A DNA stretch of 64,000 nt, taken from positions 62,001 through 126,000 of the forward strand of contig NZ_QSRL01000002.1 of the NCBI RefSeq assembly GCF_003437035.1, in the 5' to 3' direction. This DNA is from Collinsella sp. TF08-11AT (GTDB lineage Bacteria; Actinomycetota; Coriobacteriia; Coriobacteriales; Coriobacteriaceae). This document shows, piece after piece, positions 38,591 through 49,125 of this stretch; position 1 is the stretch's first letter, and each line of letters starts with the position of its first letter. The notes under the pieces were generated by a model that was given only the letters and a program-made list of their open reading frames with translations, was not told where the DNA came from and made no database searches. Position numbers and translations under genes: made by a program.

Positions 38591-39645
38591 GCTGGACGCA
38601 AAAGACCTTGGGAGAGATTGTTAATCTAAAAAGGGGGTTTGACCTCCCTTCCAGCAGCAGGGTTGATGGCCCCTATCCGGTTTTCTCATCTTCGGGACAA
38701 ACGGGCACGCATTCGGAAGCCGCTGTTAAGGGTCCATGCGTCGTAACTGGACGCTACGGAACTATTGGCCAAGTTTTTTTCTCTGATGCAGCTTGCTGGC
38801 CATTAAATACGTCTTTGTACTCGACAGACTTTAAGGGCAATGATCCTAAGTTCGTTTATTACCTACTCAAAACTATTCCATGGCGAGACTACTTAACTGC
38901 AAGCGCCGTGCCGGGCATAAATCGCAATCACGTTCATCTATGCCCGGTCTGTGTTCCGGATCACGAAACACAGACCGCAATTTCTGGCGTCCTGGGTTTA
39001 CTGGACAATAAAATTGAACTCAACACTAAGCTAAATGGCTATTTAGTAAAGGCATGCGACGTTCTGTATTCAAACTATACGGCTGGCGAACAAGCTGCAG
39101 AGTGGCCAATGGGCACGCTGGAAGATCTACTTGAGATCAGGTATGGCAAGGATCACAAAAAACTTGATGATGGAAATATCCCCGTTTATGGCTCCGGTGG
39201 CTATATGCGTTCCGTCGATCGCTTTCTCTATAGCGGCGAATCTGTCCTGATTCCAAGAAAGGGGTCGTTGAATAATGTCATGTATGTTAGTAAAAAGTTT
39301 TGGACGGTAGACACGATGTTCTATGCAGTGCCTAAAAGCCCCAACGTTGCAAAGTACGCATATCAGTTCATCAAGCGACTCGATCTGGCATCCATGAATT
39401 CTGGTTCAGCCGTTCCTAGTATGACCACAAAGATTCTTAATGCTCTTCCGGTTCCGATTCCTCCAAAAGAAAGCCTGCATGCTTTTGACGACCAGCTTCA
39501 GCCATACTATTCAGCGATTTGCGCAAATGCAATTGAAAATGAACTGCTTGCCGCACTCCGCGACGCCCTTCTCCCTAAACTCATGTCAGGCGAAATCGAT
39601 GTCTCGAAGGTCGATCTTACGCAGCTAAATAGCCATTTAGCTTAG
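38587..39645 (+). CDS. hsdS: Type I restriction specificity subunit HsdS (full-length, plus strand)
   Basis: A 352-residue HsdS with two target recognition domains. TRD1 (about 1-140) ends in GLLDNKIELNTKLNGYL, which is the recombination site translated. TRD2 (about 155-335) ends in KLMSGEIDVSKVDLTQLNSH. Each TRD reads half of a bipartite target; the pair sits on two HsdM. It is a little shorter than the usual 390-440. It overlaps the recombinase stop by four bases, so the two are co-translated, and it is on the strand opposite to hsdM. Inversion between the mid-gene site and the 3' site would move TRD2 to the hsdM-coupled gene and leave this one truncated. Confidence 0.9.
   Translation: MSWTQKTLGEIVNLKRGFDLPSSSRVDGPYPVFSSSGQTGTHSEAAVKGPCVVTGRYGTIGQVFFSDAACWPLNTSLYSTDFKGNDPKFVYYLLKTIPWRDYLTASAVPGINRNHVHLCPVCVPDHETQTAISGVLGLLDNKIELNTKLNGYLVKACDVLYSNYTAGEQAAEWPMGTLEDLLEIRYGKDHKKLDDGNIPVYGSGGYMRSVDRFLYSGESVLIPRKGSLNNVMYVSKKFWTVDTMFYAVPKSPNVAKYAYQFIKRLDLASMNSGSAVPSMTTKILNALPVPIPPKESLHAFDDQLQPYYSAICANAIENELLAALRDALLPKLMSGEIDVSKVDLTQLNSHLA
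39010..39046 (+). repeat. hsdS recombination site 3 (37-bp arm)
   Basis: Contains CTAAATGGCTATTTAG in the centre of the plus-strand hsdS. All 37 bases are identical, in inverted orientation, to 39625-39661, enclosing a 578-bp invertible segment. Confidence 0.9.
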
Positions 39646-40180
39646 TGTTGAGTTCAATTTTTGTTGTAAGAATTTCAGCGATTAACGCTATTTTTCTCTG
39701 CTGTTCGAGCTCTGGCAATTCGAGCCTTATTCTTTTGAAATTCTTTGTTGGCTGGGCCAAGGCTGGTACTCCCGTTTGATTTGCAAATGCAAGGAGTTTG
39801 CCTCGTCCCTCTCTGGTGTGAAAATAGAAAACGAGATACGGAACATATACTTTTGAAGTGTCGAAGGTCACCTTGAACTGCCGTTGAGAGCACAAATACT
39901 CTTCGTAGGCAGAATCCTCGGGGATGTAGGAGATTTGTCCGAGCGTGCCGCTGATCGTGACAACTACATCACCTCTTTTAGCGATTGAACGTGAGAGCGA
40001 TCTCGCCTTTTCTTCCGTAACAAACTTTGTAAGATTGTCTGTAACCTTAAATCCCTTCAGATTTGCGCCATCAATAATAGGGAAACCAGATGGGACAAAA
40101 CAGGATACCTTTAGATTTGAGCCAAAAGGTCCTGCTGCAATATCGGTGATTACATCGGAAAGAACGATCTCAGAACCCAT
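39617..40180 (-). CDS. hsdS: HsdS first half coupled to hsdM (truncated by inversion)
   Basis: A 187-residue single-TRD protein starting MGSEIVLSDVITDIAAGPFG. The ATG overlaps the last 11 bases of hsdM, so this is the specificity gene that the hsd operon normally translates. It ends at the recombination site with TTKIELNTKLNGYLAA and a stop, that is, at the point where a full HsdS would enter its second TRD. The reading frame through the site is the same as in the plus-strand hsdS, so inversion of the 578-bp segment would give a complete 2-TRD gene. In the present orientation it makes a half-subunit, which may dimerise or leave the system inactive. Confidence 0.85.
   Translation of the reverse strand: MGSEIVLSDVITDIAAGPFGSNLKVSCFVPSGFPIIDGANLKGFKVTDNLTKFVTEEKARSLSRSIAKRGDVVVTISGTLGQISYIPEDSAYEEYLCSQRQFKVTFDTSKVYVPYLVFYFHTREGRGKLLAFANQTGVPALAQPTKNFKRIRLELPELEQQRKIALIAEILTTKIELNTKLNGYLAA
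39625..39661 (-). repeat. hsdS recombination site 4 (37-bp arm)
   Basis: Inverted copy of site 3, placed where the two hsdS genes meet tail to tail. It includes CTAAATAGCCATTTAG. Confidence 0.9.
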
Positions 40181-41693
40181 AACCAATCGCCTCCAAGTTC
40201 TTCTTAATCTGTTCCTGCAAGCGGTTGGACTCTTCAAAGCACTTTGCAATCTCGCTAGTCAGGCGTGCCATCTTCTCATCAAACGGCTCACCGTCATCTT
40301 CGACCTCGGCAATGCCTACGTAGCGACCGGGCGTCAGGATGAAATCTTGCTTGGCGATTTCATCCAAATCCGCTATGGCGCTGAACCCCTTCACGGGCTC
40401 GAACTCGCCCTTGCGGAAGGAGTCGAATGCGGATGCAACTTTGTTGATGTCCTCTTCGGTAAACTCGCGTAGTTTGCGAGAGACCATGGTGCCCATTTCG
40501 CGGGCATCGATGAATAGCGTCTTGCCGGACTGAGCCTTCTTCTTGTTCAGAATCCACAGACACACGGGAATTTGGGTGCTGTAGAACAGCTGGCCCGGCA
40601 TGGCCACAATGCCCTCGACCAAATCGTCCTCTACGATGGCGCGTCGAATATCGCCCTCGCCGCTCGTCTGACTCGAGAGTGACCCGTTAGCCAACACGAG
40701 GCCAATCTTGCCCGTCCCGTTAAGATGCCAAATCATATGCTGCATCCAAGCAAAGTTGGCGTTGCCCGTGGGCGGTGTGCCGTACTTCCAGCGTACGTCT
40801 TCCTGCAGTGCTTCGCCGCCCCAGTTCTTGAGGTTGAACGGCGGGTTTGCCAACACATAGTCAAACTTTTCATTCTTGTGCTGGTCGGCACTGAAGGTGT
40901 CTGCATAGTTGCCCAGATCGGCCTCGATACCACGAATGCCGAGGTTCATCTTTGCGAGCTTCCACGTGGTAGGGTTGCTCTCCTGACCAAAGATAGTGAT
41001 GTCCTGTACCACGTTGCCGCCATGGTGCTCAACGAAGGCGGCGGACTGCACGAACATACCTCCGCTGCCGCAGCAGGGGTCGTACACACGGCCGTGGAAA
41101 GGCTGGAGGATTTCCACCAGCGTGCGTACGATACACGACGGCGTATAGAACTCGCCGGCGTTTTTGCCTTCCATTGACGCAAATTTCTGCAGGCAATACT
41201 CGTATGCGCGCCCTAGCAGGTCTTTCTCGCTCTCGTTGTCTGTCATTTGTACGTTTGTGAATAGGTCTACGACATCGCCTAGGCGCCGCTTGTCTAGTTC
41301 GGGACGAGCGAAGTTCTTGGGCAGCACGTCTTTGAGCTTGTCGTTCTCGCGCTCGATGGCGCGCATGGCATTGTCGATGATCTGGCCAACTTCGGGCGTG
41401 TGTGCCGCCTGTGCGATATTCGCCCAACGTGCCTCTTCGGGAACGAAGAAGACATTCTGCTCCATGTAGCAGTCGCGATCTTCTTCGTCGCCGTAACCCT
41501 CTTCGACGAGCTCCTGATAGCGCTCGTCGAAGCGGTCCGAGAGGTACTTCAGGAAAATAAGGCCTAACACGACGTTTTTGTACTCGGCAGCGTCCAAGTT
41601 GCCACGCAGCACATCTGCAGCGTTCCACAGTTGATCCTCAAAGCCAATGTCGGCCGTGTTCTTCTTGGTGTCCTTAGCCTTGCTTTTAGCCAT
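40170..41693 (-). CDS. hsdM: Type I restriction-modification DNA methyltransferase HsdM
   Basis: A 507-residue N6-adenine methyltransferase subunit. The N-terminal helical domain (FEDQLWNAADVLRGNLDAAEY, VLGLIFLKYLSDRF) precedes the SAM-binding motif YDPCCGSGGMF and the catalytic NPPF in LANPPFNLKNWGG. It modifies target adenines and is part of the restriction complex. It starts 14 bases after the hsdR stop, with GGGAG upstream, and ends overlapping the hsdS half-gene. Full length, no lesion seen, so methylation activity depends only on which HsdS is made. Confidence 0.95.
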   Translation of the reverse strand: MAKSKAKDTKKNTADIGFEDQLWNAADVLRGNLDAAEYKNVVLGLIFLKYLSDRFDERYQELVEEGYGDEEDRDCYMEQNVFFVPEEARWANIAQAAHTPEVGQIIDNAMRAIERENDKLKDVLPKNFARPELDKRRLGDVVDLFTNVQMTDNESEKDLLGRAYEYCLQKFASMEGKNAGEFYTPSCIVRTLVEILQPFHGRVYDPCCGSGGMFVQSAAFVEHHGGNVVQDITIFGQESNPTTWKLAKMNLGIRGIEADLGNYADTFSADQHKNEKFDYVLANPPFNLKNWGGEALQEDVRWKYGTPPTGNANFAWMQHMIWHLNGTGKIGLVLANGSLSSQTSGEGDIRRAIVEDDLVEGIVAMPGQLFYSTQIPVCLWILNKKKAQSGKTLFIDAREMGTMVSRKLREFTEEDINKVASAFDSFRKGEFEPVKGFSAIADLDEIAKQDFILTPGRYVGIAEVEDDGEPFDEKMARLTSEIAKCFEESNRLQEQIKKNLEAIGYGF

Positions 41694-41707
41694 GCTGTTT
41701 TAACTCC

Positions 41708-44797
<3,090 letters not shown>

Positions 44798-44850
44798 GCG
44801 CACTCCTTACCTTATGCTTCTTCGACGTTGGTGAGCCTGTCCACCATTGC

Positions 44851-44859
44851 ATTCTAGCA
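44851..44859 (-). promoter_or_regulatory. Extended -10 promoter of the hsd operon
   Basis: Minus-strand TGCTAGAAT lies about 55 bases before the hsdR ATG. No good -35 box is seen, which suits an extended -10 type promoter. Confidence 0.5.
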
Positions 44860-44899
44860 GTTAATCTTGCATATATTGGTATATCTGACACCCGTTAGT

Positions 44900-45379
44900 T
44901 GCCATTTGGCCTATTGGCTGATTGTGCCCGAATGACAATTGGTGGTAAGGCTCTCTTACTTATTAAACTGGCTCCTATTTACAGGCGCTCGTGTTGTGAC
45001 AGTTGCCCAAGCGCTTGCTTGAAGCTGTTGTTGGTGATCTTGAGATCGTTTCCCGCTTGCATTTTAATGAGTGTCGGGCCGGAGGCGATGGCGGATGTGG
45101 TGCGATGGTGCCAAGAAAAGTGCCTAGACCTGGGTGAGGAACCGAGGCCGTGGGCGTTTTTCTATTTCTTTGGTCGCATGGATTGTCTGTTCTGTTGGCC
45201 GCGCCGGCGTTGTTTCTTTGCTCTCGTTCGCGCGGTATCCGCTTGTGGCGGTGGATGTAAATAAACGGTGGAGCGACTGCAAAAGAGCCGCTTCACTGGG
45301 TAAAATTAGGGTGTGCCGCGGAACCCGCTCCTTAGCTAGTCACACTTCGGAGACGCGGGCAACGCAGGTGCTAATGTCT
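44900..45379 (+). other. Gene-free spacer with a T-box-like motif
   Basis: No convincing gene is seen between the hsd promoter and the terminators at 45380. A frame at 44899-45264 has poor codon use and no ribosome site. At 45308-45335, AGGGTGTGCCGCGG followed by CCTTAG resembles the antiterminator of a T-box riboswitch (consensus AGGGTGGNACCGCG), but one base of the core is missing. A CCCGC/GCGGG stem follows, then two strong terminators. There is no downstream synthetase or amino-acid gene on this strand. Confidence 0.25.
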
Positions 45380-45408
45380 AAAGGGCCGGCTGCAACCGGC
45401 CCTTTTAA
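45380..45408 (+). terminator. Terminator in the spacer left of the IS110 element
   Basis: AAAGGGCCGG and CCGGCCCTTT form a 10-bp stem with a 6-base loop and a T tract. Confidence 0.8.
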
Positions 45409-45444
45409 TATGAGAAAGCCATTGTCAATAGGCGTGTTTGTTCG

Positions 45445-45469
45445 AGCCCGGTTTTAAACCGGGCTTTTT
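45445..45469 (+). terminator. Second terminator in the same spacer
   Basis: AGCCCGGTTT and AAACCGGGCT are perfect arms around one base, followed by TTTT. Two terminators in a row suggest transcription enters from the left. Confidence 0.8.
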
Positions 45470-45480
45470 CGTTTCCCGTC

Positions 45481-45718
45481 GGGAGGGCCCGCGCACGCTG
45501 CACGTTTAGTCGACGCTTGCCTGGCAAGCTAATATCCGCGGGCTCTTGCGGGCGCGCTGCCGGCGGTCAGCCCGGTATGTCCGCGCACCCCACCGCATTT
45601 CGATTCTCCGTCCGGCGCGCTCGTCCGAAACCAGTCTTGTTCACGGGCGCGGCCCTTGGGCTGCCCAAAAAGGGCTCGTGAACGCGCGCCGGCGATGCGT
45701 CGAGGCGCGGGCCCTCCC
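45481..45718. repeat. 14-bp inverted repeat with nested hairpin beside the IS110 transposase
   Basis: GGGAGGGCCCGCGC at 45481-45494 is exactly inverted at 45705-45718. Inside, GTTCACG (45639) pairs with CGTGAAC (45677), with an inner GCCCTT/AAGGGC. It lies just past the 3' end of the transposase gene and may mark an end of the element. Confidence 0.6.
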
Positions 45719-45744
45719 GGCGGGAGGCTTGTTGTCCGACGGGG

Positions 45745-46854
45745 TCAGCCGAGGGTCCCCTCCGCCCGACGCCCGATCTCCCAGACCCAGCAGGCGAGCT
45801 CGCGCGCGACGGCGGCGTTTGCCTTGCACGAGCTCTTGCCCGCCGCCGCCAGCGCCTCGCGGCGGCGGCAGAGCCTGGCGGTGCAGTCGTCGGCGCGCGC
45901 CCGGATCGCCGCGGGGACGTCCGCGCCGGGCGCCGGGGCCTTCGGGCGGGGCGTGCACGTCAGGTAGTGCCACGCGGACTCCACCAGTGCCGTCCTGGCG
46001 AGCCGGTTGCCCGTCTTGGTTATCCCACCGCGCCGCTCGGTCTCGCCGCTCGAGCGCTCCGACGGGACCAGCCCGCACCAGCTCGCGAAGGCCGGGGCCG
46101 TCCGGAACCTCGTGAAGGAGCCCGCCTCGGCTGCGAGCCTGAAGGCCGTCAGGGTGTCGATTCCCTTGATGCAGGAGAGCGCCTCGACGGCCGGGCGCCA
46201 CCGGTCGGTCCGGGCGAGGGCGAGCACCTTCTTCTCGAGCTGCCGACGGTCCGACTCCGCGCACCTCGCGGCCGTGACGTAGTACTCGAGCACGTCGCGC
46301 TGGGGCCCCTCGAGCCTGATTCCGGATATCCACCTCCAGTGGGCGCGCGTCCAGGATCCCTTCCTCGTCCCGTCGGCGTTGCGCTCGTCCCAGACGTGGC
46401 CCAGCCTGATCAGGAACATGTTGAGGCGCTGCCTGGCGCGGCGGTACTCCACCGTGGCGTCCTCGAGGGCGCGGTCGAGGTCCCGGGCGGCCTCGACGGC
46501 CGCATCGGGCAGCGGGACCTCCACGATGTTGTGGGTGGCGAGCATGCGGGCGATGAACTCGGCGTCGCGCCGGTCGTTCTTGCGGCGCGCGTCCGCCGCC
46601 GGCCTCTGCATCTTGGAGACGGCGGCCACGGCACAGTCGAGGCCGAGCGCGCGCAGCTCGCGCGCCATGTGGAAGCCGGTGGGGCCGCTCTCGTAGCAGG
46701 CCCTGGGCTCCTCGAACCCGAGGGCCCACTCCGCGATCTCGGCGGCGTCCGTCCCGAAGTCACGGTGCACCACCTCGCCGGTGAAGGGGTTGAACGCCGC
46801 GGCGGCGACCGATCGCGCGTGGACGTCCAGGCCGATGGAGGTAACATGGGGCAT
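45745..46854 (-). CDS. IS110 family transposase
   Basis: A 369-residue DEDD transposase. The N-terminal RuvC-like domain shows the acids in IGLDVHARSV, YESGPTGFH and KNDRRDAEFIARML. The C-terminal Transposase_20 part has SCIKGIDTLTAFRLAAE and FASWCGLVPSERSSGE with the Ser nucleophile region, then GGITKTGNRLARTALVESAW. Length is normal, and there is no frameshift, so it should be active. GGGGAGGAGG is the ribosome site, and it is part of a predicted stem upstream. IS110 enzymes recombine DNA guided by an RNA made from the element itself. Confidence 0.92.
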   Translation of the reverse strand: MPHVTSIGLDVHARSVAAAAFNPFTGEVVHRDFGTDAAEIAEWALGFEEPRACYESGPTGFHMARELRALGLDCAVAAVSKMQRPAADARRKNDRRDAEFIARMLATHNIVEVPLPDAAVEAARDLDRALEDATVEYRRARQRLNMFLIRLGHVWDERNADGTRKGSWTRAHWRWISGIRLEGPQRDVLEYYVTAARCAESDRRQLEKKVLALARTDRWRPAVEALSCIKGIDTLTAFRLAAEAGSFTRFRTAPAFASWCGLVPSERSSGETERRGGITKTGNRLARTALVESAWHYLTCTPRPKAPAPGADVPAAIRARADDCTARLCRRREALAAAGKSSCKANAAVARELACWVWEIGRRAEGTLG

Positions 46855-46860
46855 GGGAAG

Positions 46861-46965
46861 CCTCCTCCCCGCAGGTGCGGTAAGGGCTACCGCACGGGCC
46901 GATACTCAAAGCCCATTGTGGCATCCCGAGCCCGCGGAAAGAAGCTGCGCCGCGGGGGAGGCGAC
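46861..46965 (-). ncRNA. Folded region upstream of the IS110 transposase (candidate bridge RNA)
   Basis: CCTCCTCCCCGC (46861-46872) can pair with GCGGGGGAGG (46952-46961). Inside lie a GTGCGGTA/TACCGCAC hairpin (46875-46895) and a CCGCGG/CCGCGG hairpin (46932-46955). IS110-group elements encode their bridge RNA between the left end and the transposase gene, which is this position. The outer stem also covers the transposase ribosome site, so it may limit translation. The two guide loops cannot be assigned without the element ends. Confidence 0.5.
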
Positions 46966-47010
46966 CCAAATGGCTTTCTCATATCGTCTTATGACTCCCT
47001 TCGCTATCCG

Positions 47011-47103
47011 TTACTGCTTATATTCCCGCCAGATCGAGTAGAGGTTCCGGGCAATGCCGGTCACATACATCGAGAGGCGCAGGATTTCAAGAAACAAGTT
47101 CAT
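47011..47103 (-). CDS. Possible 30-residue small ORF
   Basis: A short frame, MNLFLEILRLSMYVTGIARN followed by LYSIWREYKQ, with GGTGAAG ahead of the ATG. It is amphipathic with a basic end, like small membrane-active peptides or the tail of a broken gene. It lies between the IS110 element and the next gene. No other gene is seen in 46976-47246. Confidence 0.25.
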   Translation of the reverse strand: MNLFLEILRLSMYVTGIARNLYSIWREYKQ

Positions 47104-47246
47104 AGGCTTCACCCCAATCGGAGATCGGAGCGTTGCCCGCAGGCGGATTCCGCGGCAGTCAAGATTTTACCTCACAGGCCGCGGTGGGAGACATCCTACC
47201 CACCCCATGGTTTGGAACAGTGTCGATCTAACGGGCAATCAAACCT

Positions 47247-47468
47247 CTAGCACTCTTTGAATTGAGCAAGCATCTGCCCGAAGAAGCTTAGTTCGGATGG
47301 CTCATAAATGAGCGAACCGCCGTCCGCGGTCCTGTAGACCCCGCAGGGGAGGTAGCGCCCGTCGGGGAGAACATAGAGGTTGGCTTCTTCCTTCAGTCCT
47401 GCTGGAAATAGCGGAATCCCGTTTTCGTCCACTTGGAACTCGTCTATATTTGCGACCTTCCTCTCCAT
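47247..47468 (-). CDS. Small hypothetical protein
   Basis: A 73-residue soluble acidic protein (MERKVANIDEFQVDENGIPL, ending GQMLAQFKEC). It has a strong GGAGGAGG ribosome site eight bases before the ATG and follows the ADP-ribosylglycohydrolase gene by 32 bases on the same strand, so the two are probably co-transcribed. No family recognised. It ends close to the edge of the IS110 region. Confidence 0.65.
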   Translation of the reverse strand: MERKVANIDEFQVDENGIPLFPAGLKEEANLYVLPDGRYLPCGVYRTADGGSLIYEPSELSFFGQMLAQFKEC

Positions 47469-47500
47469 GATGCCTCCTCCCTTATTTCTTGAATGGCGCC

Positions 47501-48289
47501 CTAAAACAGGCAGCTCTCAATCAGCTCTTTTCCGCGTAGGGCGTCGATCCACTCCTGTGGGATGGCTTTGAGACTGTAGGCCGTGCCGGCGAGGGCGCCT
47601 GCGACGGCTGCGGTGGTGTCGGTGTCGTCGCCCAGGTTGACGGCGGCAAGGACGCAATCTTCGTAGCTGTTGGTGTTGACAAAGCACCAGCTGGCGGCCT
47701 TAAGGGTGTCGCGCACGAAGCCGCCGGACCTGATTTCCTGCTCAGGCACACCTTTCAGATGAGGCGCCCACGAGGGAAGCGTGCCGTTCATCACGCCCCT
47801 CATCAGCTCAACAAATATGACGCATGCATCGGTCGACGTTCTGTGGGCGTGCGTTATCGCGGAGACCTCGCAGATCTCGTCGTCAGTCACGTCGACAAAC
47901 GCCAGGGGCGCGATGCGCATGAGCGATCCGTTGCCGTTGTCGCGCTCGCCGGAGCCTCCTTTGCCGGTGCGCAAGGCGCGAGCGGTCGTGCCGCCATAAT
48001 CGAAAACGCCGTCGATCGTATACTCGCCACGGGCAATCCAGCTTACGAACTTGTCGCGCATGTCTGCGGTGTCGATATGCCCGAGCTCCCTAATCGAGTC
48101 GCAGGTAGCAAGCGTCATGGATGTGTCGTCGCTCCAGGTGCCGGCGGGCTGCCCATGCGTGCCGTAGCCGATCATGTCCGTGCATTCGAACGCGCCGCGA
48201 GGCCTGAACTCGTAAGGAACGCCCAGCGCGTCGCCAACGGCAAGCCCATAGATGCAGTCGCGCAGTGTTGTTTTCGGTCTGTCTATCAT
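47501..48289 (-). CDS. ADP-ribosylglycohydrolase family protein
   Basis: A 262-residue ARH/DraG-type hydrolase that would remove ADP-ribose from a protein or nucleotide using two Mg2+ ions. The metal-binding motifs are intact: DALGVPYEFRPRG, GTWSDDTSMTLA, GNGSLMRIAPLA and NLGDDTDTTAAVAGALAG. Length is normal. The ATG at 48289 follows AGAGG by eight bases; the GTG at 48298 lies on the ribosome site. It forms a likely two-gene operon with the small protein downstream. No ADP-ribosyltransferase is seen nearby, so the substrate is unknown. Confidence 0.87.
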   Translation of the reverse strand: MIDRPKTTLRDCIYGLAVGDALGVPYEFRPRGAFECTDMIGYGTHGQPAGTWSDDTSMTLATCDSIRELGHIDTADMRDKFVSWIARGEYTIDGVFDYGGTTARALRTGKGGSGERDNGNGSLMRIAPLAFVDVTDDEICEVSAITHAHRTSTDACVIFVELMRGVMNGTLPSWAPHLKGVPEQEIRSGGFVRDTLKAASWCFVNTNSYEDCVLAAVNLGDDTDTTAAVAGALAGTAYSLKAIPQEWIDALRGKELIESCLF

Positions 48290-48349
48290 GGGAAACACCT
48301 CTTGTACTTTGGATTGAGGATGCGCGGCTACCTGAGGTAATGTGTCCAG

Positions 48350-48382
48350 CCCAATTCGGGACGCAGTGAGTCCCGAATTGGG
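48350..48382. terminator. 13-bp hairpin between hicB and the ADP-ribosylglycohydrolase gene
   Basis: CCCAATTCGGGAC and GTCCCGAATTGGG pair perfectly around seven bases. No T tract on either side, so it may be an attenuator or a repeat rather than a terminator. Confidence 0.5.
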
Positions 48383-48431
48383 AGAGCTTGTCAGTTAATC
48401 TGACAAATGAAAAACCCGCAACGCTATTGAT

Positions 48432-48884
48432 TTATACAGCAATAGGGGCCTCTTTTGGGCGCCCTGCCTTTGGTGCGTCGGCGAGTCGTGCCTCGATGGA
48501 AGCTTTGGACACCATGCGCTTGGTGCCGTCCTTCCAAGAATCCAACAGTCCTGCATTTATCAGTTGCGATACCCGTGCTGAGCTAACACCGAGCATACGC
48601 GCGGCATCCGCTGCGGTGACGGCGGGGATGTCGCCGAGTTCGCGACTGACGGCCACGGCGATAATCTTGCCACCGTGCTGCGGCTCGTGGCCAAAGTCCG
48701 GCGCAGGCAGGTCGACGCCGCCCATTAGGTGGTCATCGACCATGCATGCGAGAAAATCAGCGGCGCTTTCGACAGCGTCGTTTAGGTCGGAGCCAAACGT
48801 TCCTCCTCCGCCCAGCGAGCCACATGGAACAGCGTCGACAACGCCGTTCGAATCAAAGAACTCGAATTCCCATACGTAAACCAT
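48432..48884 (-). CDS. hicB: HicB-like antitoxin with helix-turn-helix domain
   Basis: A 150-residue HicB-type antitoxin. The N-terminal partial RNase H-fold domain (residues 1-80, with SDLNDAVESAADFLACMVDDHL) should mask HicA; the C-terminal helix-turn-helix (ADAARMLGVSSARVSQLINAGL) should bind the operator of its own operon. A strong AAAGGAGG precedes the ATG. It follows hicA after 45 bases. Pairing with HicA makes the call firm. Confidence 0.83.
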   Translation of the reverse strand: MVYVWEFEFFDSNGVVDAVPCGSLGGGGTFGSDLNDAVESAADFLACMVDDHLMGGVDLPAPDFGHEPQHGGKIIAVAVSRELGDIPAVTAADAARMLGVSSARVSQLINAGLLDSWKDGTKRMVSKASIEARLADAPKAGRPKEAPIAV

Positions 48885-48929
48885 GTAAGACCTCCTTTAA
48901 AAAGTGATGCGAAATGTGATGAGGATGAG

Positions 48930-49100
48930 CTATCGAAGCCCTGCCTGCCTTAGGATTCTTTTGGCAATTTGATCCTCGATCTCTCGGTGGCGTTTCACGA
49001 GCACGAGCTTGTCGCCTTTGACGAACTTCTCGTGATTAGTGCCTCCTTTCGAGATGAAGCCGGCTTCTTCGAGGATACGGATCAATTCGCGTCTCTGCAT
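48930..49100 (-). CDS. hicA: HicA-like mRNA interferase toxin
   Basis: A 56-residue HicA toxin with a double-stranded RNA-binding fold. The catalytic histidine is in SKGGTNHEKFVKG, and RELIRILEEAGF is the usual N-terminus. The start at 49100 follows AAAGAGG by five bases; the TTG at 49115 would overlap it. It is first in the hicA-hicB operon, with palindromes upstream that fit HicB autoregulation. Confidence 0.85.
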   Translation of the reverse strand: MQRRELIRILEEAGFISKGGTNHEKFVKGDKLVLVKRHREIEDQIAKRILRQAGLR

Positions 49101-49125
49101 CTCAGCCTCTTTCAATAACTATATA

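Larger units (their letters stand above)
45745..46975 (-). mobile_element. IS110-family insertion sequence (minimal extent)
   Basis: Minimal element: the transposase gene and the folded upstream region. IS110 elements lack reliable terminal inverted repeats, so the true ends cannot be set from one copy; they may lie near 45480 and near 47000. GC is very high (clearly above neighbours), as expected for a recent arrival from another high-GC host. Confidence 0.7.

Noticed and set aside
44899..45264. 121-codon plus-strand frame in the spacer after hsdR
   Set aside because: Cys/Arg-rich composition with no ribosome site or known motif.
45431..45470. GTTCGAGCCC as a tRNA T-arm
   Set aside because: No acceptor, D or anticodon arms fit; it is the left arm of a terminator hairpin.
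45967..47250. Plus-strand frame of 427 codons opposite the IS110 transposase
   Set aside because: Arg/Pro/Gly-rich shadow of a very GC-rich gene; it crosses the structured region and has no ribosome site.
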